Origin: Bagarius yarrelli
Lineage: Eukaryota > Chordata > Actinopteri > Siluriformes > Sisoridae
Assembly (NCBI GenBank): GCA_005784505.1
Contig: VCAZ01000102.1
Coordinates: forward strand, 1,502,481-1,566,480
Reading direction: 5' to 3'
Length of the DNA stretch: 64,000 nt
The notes beneath the pieces are model-generated. The model did not search any database and was not told the origin of the DNA. It worked only from the letters and a program-made list of their open reading frames with translations. Positions 34,534 through 44,985 of the stretch are shown one piece after another (the first letter of the stretch is position 1; each line of letters opens with the position of its first letter). The translations under genes and the position numbers were made by a program.

Positions 34534-35378
34534 TTTGTTGATCGGGACTCAATATTTCAATCAACCAATCATAACCATCTGATGTCATCAGTGTGTGTTG
34601 ACCAAACCCGCCTCGATCCATTTTAAAATCTTTTCCTCTTTTAAAACCAAAACGTTTTATTAAAAATGTATTTATTTAATAATTAAACAAAAAATACATG
34701 AATGACATCTGTAATACATTACATGCTGTACTGAACAATTACATACAACATGTATGTGCAGTTTAGTTAATGTGTGAACGTATTACTCGCCTTCGTGACC
34801 AAAAAAATATGTGTGTGTGCAGTAGAATGTATTTAGGTGTGTGTGCATGAATAAAAAGTAAATTCATCGATATTTTTTTTACATTTATGGTTATATAAAT
34901 GTGGCTTGTGATTGTTAAATTTTAAAACATTGTGATTTAATTGAATAAATGTTAAACCCTGTTTTATAGTAAGAATTTTACTTACTCTATTGCAGTTCTA
35001 CATGTTCACCGTTTCAGAACATTTTACACTCGATTCTTCATTAACGATTCTTTATGATTCACTGACGAATAATTCATTAATGTTTATTTTGGATCATTAG
35101 AATCAATGTTGTTTCTGGATTATCATCAATTATTTTAATATAGTTTGTCTAATTACATGTTGTGATTTAATGTTAGTCCGGCAATCGTCATTATCAGTAA
35201 ATTATTAGAATCAATGACTTTTCAGTCTCAGCCAATAGGTTAAATTAAAGTTCTTTAATTTGTTTGTGGACAAAAAAGGAGAAGATTCAAAAATGAATTA
35301 AAGCAGGTTTGGTCGACACACACTGAAGACATCAGATGGTTATGAGATTAATTAAAATGTTGTATCAGGATCAACAAA
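34534..35378. mobile_element. Nonautonomous DNA transposon with about 110-bp terminal inverted repeats, copy 1
   Basis: The left end TTTGTTGATC.. continues through AACCATCTGATGTCATCAG and TGTGTGTTGACCAAACC (to about 34640). The right end, reverse-complemented, gives TTTGTTGATC..., AACCATCTGATGTCTTCAG and TGTGTGTCGACCAAACC (about 35270-35378). The interior is AT-rich without an ORF. A diverged second copy lies at 48841-49590. The superfamily is not assignable from the ends alone. Confidence 0.75.
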
Positions 35379-35599
35379 TTACCAGTTTCCTCTGCTGTCG
35401 AATCATTTAAACTCAAATCAGGTGCAAGATATTCCGACATACCGAAAGATTTGTTAGAGGCACTTCTCTAATTAGTGTCATGAATTAGGGCATTTATGGG
35501 GAAATTAGGAAGCCAATGACTAGGCAGAGTTAATCAATGAGTAAATACTGAGGTCTGTTTAATAGTTATACTTTCTTCCATAAGTCGAATCTGGCCAAA

Positions 35600-35822
35600 A
35601 TCAATGTTATTATTGCCCTTTATTGAAGCTAAGAGACTCAAACACTGTTCCAGCATAACAAGCCCCTGCACTCTATAGAAACATGGTGTGTTCTGATTGG
35701 GAAAAATATTTTTTTGGCTTGTTATACTATTTTTGATCTTGAGTATAGAGCTGTTTATTGAGGCCTAAAAACATGAACATATGAACACAGGTGGTCGGGT
35801 GTCCCAATACTTTTAGCCATAT
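35600..35822 (+). mobile_element. Tc1/mariner terminal remnant
   Basis: It ends GGTGTCCCAATACTTTTAGCCATATAG, the right terminus of the same Tc1 group as 18655-19085. Upstream, ACACTGTTCCAGCATAACA and GCCCCTGCAC are degraded transposase-region matches. Confidence 0.6.
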
Positions 35823-35907
35823 AGCATATAATTCATATAATGTATTTCTCTCATTGATGAAATCAACCAGGTCTCTTGTTGCCACAGAAACATTAGTAAG
35901 TGTAAGT

Positions 35908-36112
35908 AGGGGCTGTGGTAGCGCAAGAAATGGTACCGAAGTGGTTTGACTACCAACTTGAGGACCCGGGTTCGTTTCCCAGCCCCCACCAAGCCACCAC
36001 TGCTTGGGCCCTGAGCAAGGCCCTTAACCCCAAATTGCTCAGTTGTATAACAAGGAATATTGTTAGTCGCTCTGGATAAGGGCGTCTGCCAAATACTGCA
36101 AATGTAAATGTA
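35908..36112 (+). mobile_element. SINE family 1, plus-strand copy with readable A and B boxes
   Basis: It starts GGGGCTGTGGTAGCGCAAG (A-box region) and has GACCCGGGTTCGTTTCCCAG (B box), CCCTGAGCAAGGCCCTTAAC, and ends CTGGATAAGGGCGTCTGCC then AAATGTAAATG. This orientation shows that the family derives from a tRNA, and it defines the order seen in reverse elsewhere. Confidence 0.75.
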
Positions 36113-36129
36113 AGTCAAGGAGGATTATG

Positions 36130-36192
36130 GGTCTGTGCAGGGCTGGACTGGGGCATAAAAAGTCTGTGCAGGGCTGGACTGAAGCATAAAAA
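36130..36192 (+). repeat. Direct duplication of a roughly 31-bp unit
   Basis: GTCTGTGCAGGGCTGGACTG followed by (G/A)(G/A)GCATAAAAA occurs twice back to back. Confidence 0.85.
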
Positions 36193-37589
36193 TTAGTCCT
36201 GGCATTTGGCCCAGATCAGCCCACAACATAGATCACAAATTCAACCCATTCTACCCTTACAGGATATGTCAAAAGGGTCTGTTTCATTCTTTTGCACAAT
36301 TAATTTTGCCACCATCGCATTTTTTCTCCATCTTTCTCTACTATTGACAAATACACTAGGTTAGGAAACCCCTCACTTACATGAGCAATGCATCACACTG
36401 TTTTGATCCTCTAAACTGTTACACTTTGGTTACAAGTCTCACCCAGCTTTGTAACATAATGACTGTTGTTCAGCACAGATGTCCTATGCTGTTGATCTGG
36501 TGTCATAGGGTTTTACCTAGGGTTTATACCCATTTGCTAGCAAGTTTTTTTAACGGTGAGTGTAAGAGGGGGGTTTTGATGTTCTATTGCTGGGGTCTAT
36601 ACCAGCTGTCATTGACGAAAGGGGTACAACCTGGACAGGTCACCAGTCCCTCGCATGGCCACATATTTCTAATGATCCTAATAAAAGAGAGGAATGTTTT
36701 GTGGTGCTGGAAAAGTTGTGGCAAAAAAAAAATCCGATAAAACCCAACCAATAGAGTAACTTGTAAATTTCTGAAAGGTTATATACATAAGACGTTTAGT
36801 CAACCGTTGTCTGCCTTACTTCTAACAGCTGAGACTAAATAAAATCGACTTTAAAGGTAAATTTTTATGTATGATCTGTACAGATATCATGTCCTCAGCA
36901 AGATTGATTGGACGATAAACGCTCTAGCAAGCAATATTTGACTTTCTACCTCAGCTTCCAGTTTGGGATGTCAGATTAATCTACACAAAGAAAAAAATAT
37001 TGCCATCTCTCTTAGCTGCAGATTTTTATCATAAAAAGTCTTTGATAGCTAGCCATCTGGTCAGGGCCAAGAAAAAAAACTCATTAAAGGGACCCCCGGG
37101 GTCAGGAGACCCTTAAAGATTGTTCTATAGACTTACTAAAGTTGTCAGCCATGATGAAAACATTTTTTTGTTCTATTACAGTTTATAGCACCAGTTATAA
37201 CTGACACAGATTATTGTTCTGTAGAATATTAATAATCAATTATGTACCAATAAAACAGGACCAAACACGTTACAACATTAAATACGTATCCATTAATTAT
37301 AGCAAATGTCTATAAATGCAGGTGAAATGCCATATAAGTTCATACGTATGTTGTGCGATTTTCTTCCAGACTATAAACTTCAGCGTATTGTAGATGCACT
37401 GACTGTCGAAAAAAGGTCATGTTAATAAAATTCTAGTAAAATAACATAATAACGACAAAGATCGATTTAAATCAGTTTATAAATGCACAAAAAAATACAA
37501 ATCCTATAGAATCAAATGAATTATTTTATTGTATTTACTGACATAAAATAATTTAATCATATCCAGCAGCTCATCTCTGATAAACAGAA
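36193..37589. other. Intergenic with an HE1/DANA-like SINE 3' fragment
   Basis: Positions 36585-36665 (CTATACCAGCTGTCATTGAC, ACCTGGACAGGTCACCAGTC, CATGGCCACAT) are the reverse of the 3' domain seen at 61950-62030, so this is a minus-strand fragment. The rest is unremarkable. Confidence 0.5.
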
Positions 37590-37974
37590 AGTGCTGTCTT
37601 TGTGTTTTTCCCTTCATTCCTTTTTTCCCTACTTTTTTGTTTGTTGTTTCTTTAGTTCGTCTTTCTTTATTTTTTGTAATTCTTTCCCAATTAATGCGAT
37701 TTTCCACTTTTTTTATTCTTTTTTTATTTTTAAATATTTCTTCTTATTCTTTCTGTTTTCTTTCTTTCTTTCTCTTTCTTTGTTTTTTATATTTTTGTTA
37801 TTTTTCTAACCTTCTTTGTTTTTACCTTCCTTCTTCTCTCCCTCTCTCCCTTCCTCTATTTCTTTCTTCCTTCCTCTTGTTTCTTCTTTCATTCTCTTAT
37901 TGTTTGTTCTGTTCATTCTGCTTTTTTCCTTTTTCTTTTCTTTTCTCTTTCCGCCTTTCTTTCTCTCCTCCTTT

Positions 37975-38005
<31 letters not shown>

Positions 38006-38020
38006 GTCTTATGTATATAT
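37590..38020 (+). repeat. Long pyrimidine-rich tract with (TTTC)n
   Basis: About 430 bases are almost pure T/C on the plus strand, ending in a clean (TTTC)n run at 37975-38006. Hydrophobic Phe/Ser/Leu ORFs here (up to 150 codons) are artefacts of the composition. Such tracts can form triplex DNA. Confidence 0.9.
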
Positions 38021-38604
38021 AAAAAAAAATCCCATAACCATTTTTTATCAGTTCAGTTTCTCTTCCTCCTGTATGGGATTTTCATTTAAGCTTTTTGAGC
38101 TCTTGTGCTGTGAAAACAAAGAATACGAGCTCTGAAATAAAATGTCCTCAGAATACAGGCAGCACAGACAAAACCAAACGAGAGCAATTATCACACACAG
38201 GGTTATTTGGGGTTGTTTTATTTCTCCTTTGCTCAGTAGAGTGACAGTGAACGGTACGTACCCAAGAGTGTCATGTTTGAGCAGGAAAAATATGGTGAAG
38301 CGATCAGGGTGGGATGTGGTCCATTTAACAGCACAGATGTACTCGGCTGAGTAAAATCTCACACATCCTTACACACCACCTAGAGCCAAACACTAACTAT
38401 AAGCTCCATTAAAGCTCCATTAAAGCAGGAACAGGTATCAGTCATATACACAACATCAGTAAGTATCGATCACTGAGCCGGACTGAGTGGAACGATTTAC
38501 TTTTAGCAGAGATTCTTAGTGCAGTTATTGACAAGAAAATCCAACCAGAGCACACGCAGAGAAAATATAGTCCGAATCTATAGTCTCGTCAGAGCTCCAA
38601 TACC
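38021..38604. other. Intergenic between two pyrimidine tracts
   Basis: No gene. A short duplication AAGCTCCATTA lies near 38401-38424. The short ORFs on both strands lack features. Confidence 0.5.
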
Positions 38605-38613
38605 TGAATGATT

Positions 38614-38644
<31 letters not shown>

Positions 38645-38870
38645 TTTTTCTTTCTCTCCTTCCATTTTCTTCCTTTCTCTTTTTGTTTTTCCGTCTCTCT
38701 ATCTTTCTTTTTTCTTTCTTTCTGTTCCTTTCTGCCTTTCTTTCTCTTCCTCTTTTTTCTTTCTCTTTTTGTTCTCTCCTTTTTTTCCTTTTCTCTTTTC
38801 TTCTTTCTTTCTTTCTTTTTCATTTATTCCTCTCTTTTTGTTCTTTCTTTCTTTTTTCCTAGTAGTGCAA
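38605..38870 (+). repeat. Second pyrimidine-rich tract (TTTC)n
   Basis: About 265 bases of T/C-rich sequence with (TTTC)n. The Lys/Glu/Arg-rich minus-strand ORF through it is an artefact. Confidence 0.9.
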
Positions 38871-39189
38871 TTATTAACATAAAAATATAACCCAATATCA
38901 GTCAAATTCTCCACATCATGTATAATGAAAAAAATTGTGATGTAAATGATACAGTAGGCTTTAAGCATAATTGTGTAATTTTTTTATTAACCCATGCATA
39001 AGCAGGATGAATATATTTAATAACAAATATCTATCACACACACACACACACACACACACTCAAATATTCATTCGGATATGAAAATAAAATAAATTTACAA
39101 ATCCTAATATTTCTTTAACTAAGTAGTTAGAAAAAAATAAAAATAACTCGAATTCCATGTGTCCGCTACATGTGGATCTGTTTTCTCAT
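38871..39189. other. Intergenic, (CA)n at about 39036-39060
   Basis: AT-rich with one dinucleotide repeat; nothing else is seen. Confidence 0.6.
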
Positions 39190-39765
39190 AATAGAGCATG
39201 AGAAAACAAACACTTTTCTCACAGAACTTTGCCCTAGGGGACTATTCAGGGTGGAGGCATCATTAGAACAAGTGGTTATTAATCTTTCCTAATTGTAGGT
39301 TTCTGTTTCCGCTAAATAAGAGCGATGGCATTTTTATCAAGCCGGCTTACTTTATGCATAGTTTAGCAAAAGTGGTGGCACGAGCGTAATAATCCTGACT
39401 CTATAAAAAAAAGAACTCATGCACATGAAAGAGTCCTGCTTCTGAAGTTAGATCGAAATCCTGATAAGAATGGCGAGAAATGTTGGAATATCATTCATCT
39501 TAAGGCCACTATCTGCGGACGTAGCGTTATCAGAAAAGCAGCCATACTTTGGAAGTCTTTGGAGGCGAATGATTGTGGGTCAGCGTGCATTCCTGATCTG
39601 GTATAGTGATGGAATCCTCTTTTGGGAAGGAATGCAGGAATCATGGAGGAATAATTGCTCTCAGCTCTCTTTGGGCACTCAGTTAAAAGAGTTTCAGATG
39701 GTTTGTGATCTCTCTGCACTACCCCTCCTCCTACAAAGAATGGCAGGGGGGTGACAAGGGGGAAG
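39190..39765. promoter_or_regulatory. Candidate regulatory island in the gene-free interval
   Basis: A non-repetitive, GC-balanced block (with a break near 39405). A 94-codon plus frame (39470-39754) and a 107-codon minus frame overlap in it, but neither shows a domain, signal peptide or splice context. Conserved noncoding sequence acting on sall4 or zfp64 is a guess based on composition. Confidence 0.25.
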
Positions 39766-40703
39766 GGTGTGTTTGACTTGGGAGGTAATACTTGGAGGAG
39801 GGTTTGGTGCACAGGCAAATATATATATACAAAAAAATAAACAAAAATATCCTTATGATTATTTCACCCTTATAAATTTTAGATGATCGGTTAATATTAA
39901 TCATATTGACTTGTTAAGCCATGGGATCTACAATAAAAGTTTGTCAAACATTGTTTATTTTTTTGTCGTCTAGTCATTGGGTTGGAATTTCTATAGCTAG
40001 CAGACCAGGGGTCAAACTTCAGATTTTAATGATGTTCCAAGAGGTCAGTGTTATGGAGAAAATATGCACCAGTTCTTTTGTTCTGGATTCACTGCGGAAT
40101 CTTTGCCTGTTCATCGTATAGAACTTTCACAAAAAAAAATTCACATGATGCGATTACATATTTATGTACGAAAAAATGTAGAAATTAAACTTTCAATACT
40201 AACCGGTCGTTTATTACACGATTATTACATGATCACTACAAGATCTTTAGGAATCAACACTTTATAAAACAAATACACTCTCTAAAGCTGAGTTTGTTCT
40301 TTTCCAGTTATAACTCATGTTAAGTAAAAGATGTTTTGCATCAGTCGACATTAATGATATCAGCAAGTCTTTATAAAGGCTACTGATAAATATTACCAAA
40401 AAAACCCCAAAACTCTCGAATGGAGTCAGTGTCTCAACTCCAGACTGATTGCTCTCCATTGTAGCGGCCATTTGTAGCTCTAAGGGGTTTTTATTTGACC
40501 CCTGTGGATTTGATAAGGTCGTGTGGCAGCTTTCTTTAGGCACTTGCCCTCTTGTCACCTCCCTTTGCTGGCACACAGAGAGGTTCGTGGAAGACGCTTG
40601 GTTTCTGTGTTAAAATAAACCCCAGTGTACTACAAAGCCTGCCGCAAAACAACTACCATCTGTCGCTAGAGGATATGGTTGAGTAGTCTAATGGATGGCC
40701 AAA

Positions 40704-40771
<68 letters not shown>

Positions 40772-41595
40772 AAATATATCATGATAATGATCTTACCAGC
40801 AATAAGAAAGACAAAATTTCAAGATATAAAATCTATAAATACTTTGAATGATTTAACCAAGATGTAATATTGGCATTTTTATTAATAGACATAAACTGAC
40901 ACCACAAAAACTTTTTTTTTTTACATTAAAGACTACGAATATGATACAACTGATAAAAAGAGAAATTTGTTTTACCGTTCAATCATTTAAATTCCGCCAC
41001 ATATTATTTTTATCAATTAAAAAATAAAAAAACTTTTTTTTTGCCCCTAAGGTCATGACCTGGCCTTTTCTGCATTCACCCATAGCTCCCTACCTTTGCA
41101 TTGTGTAGCGTTACGCGCCTATGAATCTGACTGCCCTATTGAGAGGCCGCATCGTTCAGCTCCTGCTCCCACTCAGGGGATAATTAAAACAATTCCAAGA
41201 CAATGGAGAAGATTTTTCATCCTCCCCCCAGCTAAAACTTACCACTGTCTTGCTGCCAGTTGCTTAGGATTAGACCCCCATCAACACACACACACACACA
41301 CACACACACGCGGCCTCTTATTGCTCTTACTACACACTGCCTTATGGACAGCTGGTGTGGATGATGGATAGTTGACCTGTGCGACCCATGGTTGATTTAG
41401 ACATTGAAAATTCTTTCAGTTGAACTGAATTAGCAGATTCCTATCGGGGTTGCCAGTTGTTTAACTGTTAAAATAAATAAATAAATAAATATATAACAAT
41501 AATAATGATTTCACAAACCTCTCAGTATTTTTTACTATTAAATCAGTAAATTTTACTATTAAATATTATGGTTTTAAAAAATAAACAATAATATT
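39766..41595. other. Intergenic; (GATA)n and (CA)n, two possible regulatory islands
   Basis: (GATA)n lies at 40707-40770 and (CA)n at 41284-41309. Positions 40410-40630 and 41070-41275 are complex and balanced relative to their flanks. No coding gene is recognised. Confidence 0.4.
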
Positions 41596-41730
41596 TTACA
41601 TTTACAGCATTTGGCAGACGCCCCAGGGCAGTTACGGGTTAAGGGCCTTGCTTAGGGACCCAGCAGTAGTAACTTGGTGGTGCTGGGAATCAAACCCCAA
41701 TCCAACTCAATACCTTAAGCACTGCGCTGG
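41596..41730 (-). mobile_element. SINE family 1, minus arm of an inverted pair
   Basis: TACATTTACAGCATTTGGCAGACGCCCC is followed by GGGTTAAGGGCCTTGCTTAG and CTCAATACCTTAAGCACTGC. It is followed 10 bases later by a copy in the opposite orientation. Confidence 0.65.
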
Positions 41731-41740
41731 AAGGCAGCTG

Positions 41741-41873
41741 AAGTGGTAGCGTAGGGGGTAATCTGTTGGAATGCTAATTGGAAGCTGCCACTGCTGGGCC
41801 CCTGAGCAAGGCTCTTAACCCCGTATTGCCCTAATTGGATAAGGGAATCTGCCAAATTCCATAACTGTAAATG
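41741..41873 (+). mobile_element. SINE family 1, plus arm of an inverted pair
   Basis: It starts AAGTGGTAGCGTAGGGGGTAA and has CCCCTGAGCAAGGCTCTTAAC and GGATAAGGGAATCTGCC...TGTAAATG. Head-to-head with the copy at 41596-41730, it forms an imperfect palindrome of roughly 280 bases. Confidence 0.65.
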
Positions 41874-44805
41874 TATGCATTCAATTCACAGTGTGTTTAA
41901 TTCCTGATTATTTATTTATTTATTGTTGCACAAATATTCATATTATTAAAGTGCTCATTTAATTTAACTTAATATTACTCATAAGCCTAACACACTCCGC
42001 TTCCCCGACTCCTGCAGGTCTTTCGGAGCCCACATTCAGAACTATATCAGAAACACTTCACGCTGTAAAACACACCATTACACAGCGTTTGAATCCGTTC
42101 TTTTCCTGTACATCGTTCTACCAGCCGCAGTAGCTGTAGTTCCATCACTCTTCCGACGGTCAGTTCAGCAGTAATCCAAATAATTTATAATTACTGCCTG
42201 CTCCTGCGTGAACTTCAGCACAAAATGTGTCACTACAAAGAGAACAAGACGGAAGTAAGAAGCACTTCCCTTCACAAACCGTACAATTAACACCTTGTTA
42301 AATGCGCATAAGATCCTACATATGGGAGGAATTATTCCTCATGGACTGAAAAAAAAGGGCTACTGCTACAAAGTCATGAACTTTTTTACCCCCAAAGCTT
42401 GGCTGTAAAATAAATCTACCCTTTACTCAGTTTATTTTCATGTAGCTGGACGATAATCACAAATCCACAGCGAGGAGCAACAACTAGCTTGATTACCGCC
42501 TTATTATTTTTCTTCCTTTTAGTTTCCTCCTGCTGTTTTCTTCCTAAACAGTGCCCAAAGATTTCACATCCTGAGGCACAAGAAGTCAGGCATTAAATTG
42601 ATGTTGCCTCTTCAAACATGGGGCATTTCAACGGCACGTTTGAGTCGCTTTATGGCACTTATTTAGACCGTCTAAATATGGGAGGGTCTGTGTTTTTTTT
42701 CTTTCTTTTTCTCTGTGTGTGTGTGTGTGTGTCATTAGGGTGAACCTAAGGGGGCACGCTCGCTCCGGGAATAAACACCGCTTTGCTCATTTGACCAGGT
42801 GGGAGGTAGGAGCCTTCCAGCTCAGAGCCGTTAATTAGTTTAACTCCACGAGGAAGTGTGTTGCAATGTGTCAGGTGAGGTCTTTAGCTGAGATTTAGGT
42901 AGCGAGAGGAAAGTCGAGGGCGCACATGGATTATGGTGGATTTACCTGGTAATGGATTTGAAGGAAATTTGGGAAGGTGAAAGACAGTTAGGAAAAATAC
43001 AGTTGTCAAATGTCTGACAGAAATAAAAAGCCCAGCGTTATGGGAATTTGTCTATTTATAATATTATTATAATGAACATTATTAGGAAAAAAATTGGACA
43101 TCCAGACAATACAAAACGAAGCCTCGTCATATACGAACCATGATGCACACATTACATCAAATTTAACACTATGTATACAATGAATCTGTCCTCGGTCCAA
43201 CCATCCTACACTACATTAATCTACTGTGGAATTCTGGGCACTGTGCTGTTGACACTGCGCTGTCTCCTCCGGAGCTTTTAAAGCCACGCTGTTATCTCTC
43301 AGGCCAGGGCGTACTTATCAGACAAAAGGGAACTGTATGTAACCAGAAACAATAGAAGTGATTGAGTGCATTCCTTCATGGGTGTTGGGTTACACCGCTT
43401 CTTTTTAATAGACGATATCTGACCAGGAGTGAGTGTCTCGGCGTGATCCTTATCAGTGTCACCAAGAAACACTACATTCTTCATAAACTAATTGGCTTGG
43501 TGCAATTAAAGCTGTGCAAACAGGAAGGAGGCCCAGGGACCCCCACTCCCGGAACAGAAGACATTAATCGAGATGGACATAAAAAGTGTTGTAGCCTTGC
43601 AGCTGGTCAAGATGCCATGAACTTTATTATGTTGTTTAAAGTAATGGACTAAGGGAAAAAAAAAGACTTTTGTGTATTTATGAGTGTGTATTACAAACAG
43701 AATGCAAGGAATTACAGCTAAAAATTCCATTTATTCGACTCAGTTTGTAACAAATTGTTCAAATTTGCCAATGTTTTCTTCAGAATGTCATTTTGTCTTA
43801 TTAGTTTGTCAGACCACCAACAAATTTGTCCAAACTAGTGTGGGGGGTTGAGGGCCGCAGATCTTATATGCTAATCTGGCAGATGTTTTCAGAGCTGGAC
43901 ACATTCCAGACAGCTTATGAAAACAAATTGTTGGCCTTTTTTTTGGAAGGCCGGTTTGGACCGTTTACTCAAAGGTCCACATAGACGTCCGATAGATCAC
44001 ATGCAGCACATACACTTGCAATATATCACTACGGATTAAAGCAAAGATATCGATTATTATATTATTTTGGTAATAATACATTCAGTAGATTTGATATTAC
44101 ATTCAAATGCATACTTTTTAAATACTAGTGGTTTTATTTACTTGCAAGTTTTCATATTCATTTATTCCAACAGTTTATTCTCATCATTTCTTAGCGTTTC
44201 TCTTGCTGCACCGCTTCCAGTACGTGTATGTGGATGTTAGATTTTGTGTCCAATCAGATTTCAGTTTCTGTGTGCTGCCATGTTAATATAATCTGCCAAA
44301 GCCTTCAGAATCAGTAGTGCCGCCCATGTAACTAAAACTATATTAGAATTGGCAAATTGCCAATTGGTTAATATTATTATAGACTGTTTCTTTAACCAAT
44401 CAGATTTCAGACTTTTGAGGCCCACTAGCTGGTGTACAGTGATGTCAGCATTTTTTCGTCCTTTGATTAGTTTATCAGTCTAAAACTGTTTCAGCCCAGG
44501 AGAAGGAAGAAATTTCCTTGGTCTTTTACATATTTAAAAATCGTAAGGTGAGTTCCGCTAACCCCGTAGGTAACTAGCTTGTTCCAGACCAGTTCGGACG
44601 AAGGGTAACGCTGGCTTACCGCCTTTAAGTGTATTATATATTTCATTTAATCTTTTATCTTTTATGTTTTTGTGATATTATAGCTATATAGCTATAAAGT
44701 GTAGTTTAAACACAGACTAATTGCTTCTACAACTAGCTAAAGTTTCTCTTTGACTGAATAAAAACATGTCTTATTATAAAATCATCTGAGGGCTGAATAA
44801 CGACA
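41874..44805. other. Intergenic with possible regulatory islands at 42590-42960 and 43210-43640
   Basis: Both islands are complex and non-repetitive. The second contains two CTTATCAG motifs (about 43314 and 43448) of GATA-factor type. A (GT)n tract lies at 42715-42731. No exon with family features is found. Regulatory function is inferred only from composition and from the position between two developmental transcription-factor genes. Confidence 0.3.
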
Positions 44806-44985
44806 TTAACATTTACAGCATTTATCCAGAGCGACTTACATTTCTCTCTTCTATACAATTGATCAACTGGGGGTTAAGGGCCTTGCTCAAGGGCCCACAG
44901 TGGTGGCTTGGTGGTGCTGGGAAATGAACTCTGGTCTTTCTAGTATTAGTCCAACTCCTTAACTACTAAGCCACCACTTTCCCCT
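44806..44985 (-). mobile_element. SINE family 1 copy
   Basis: It shows TAACATTTACAGCATTTATC, CAGAGCGACTTACATTTC, GGGTTAAGGGCCTTGCTCAA, GGTGGTGCTGGGAAATGAAC and TTAACTACTAAGCCACC. It is close to full length. Confidence 0.7.

Noticed and set aside
35908..36112. Possible tRNA gene (clear A and B boxes)
   Set aside because: It has the long non-tRNA body and tail shared with many copies in the window, so it is a SINE. The same applies to 57371-57535 and 61735-62075.
37637..38089. 150-codon hydrophobic ORF on plus strand
   Set aside because: It lies in a pyrimidine tract; the Phe/Ser/Leu content is a direct result of T/C composition, not a membrane protein.
38578..38968. Lys/Glu/Arg-rich ORFs on the minus strand
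   Set aside because: They are the reverse strand of a (TTTC)n tract, with no real protein features.
39470..39754. 94-codon plus ORF that looks protein-like in composition
   Set aside because: An equally long frame overlaps on the other strand. There are no splice sites or domains, so noncoding regulatory sequence is a better guess.
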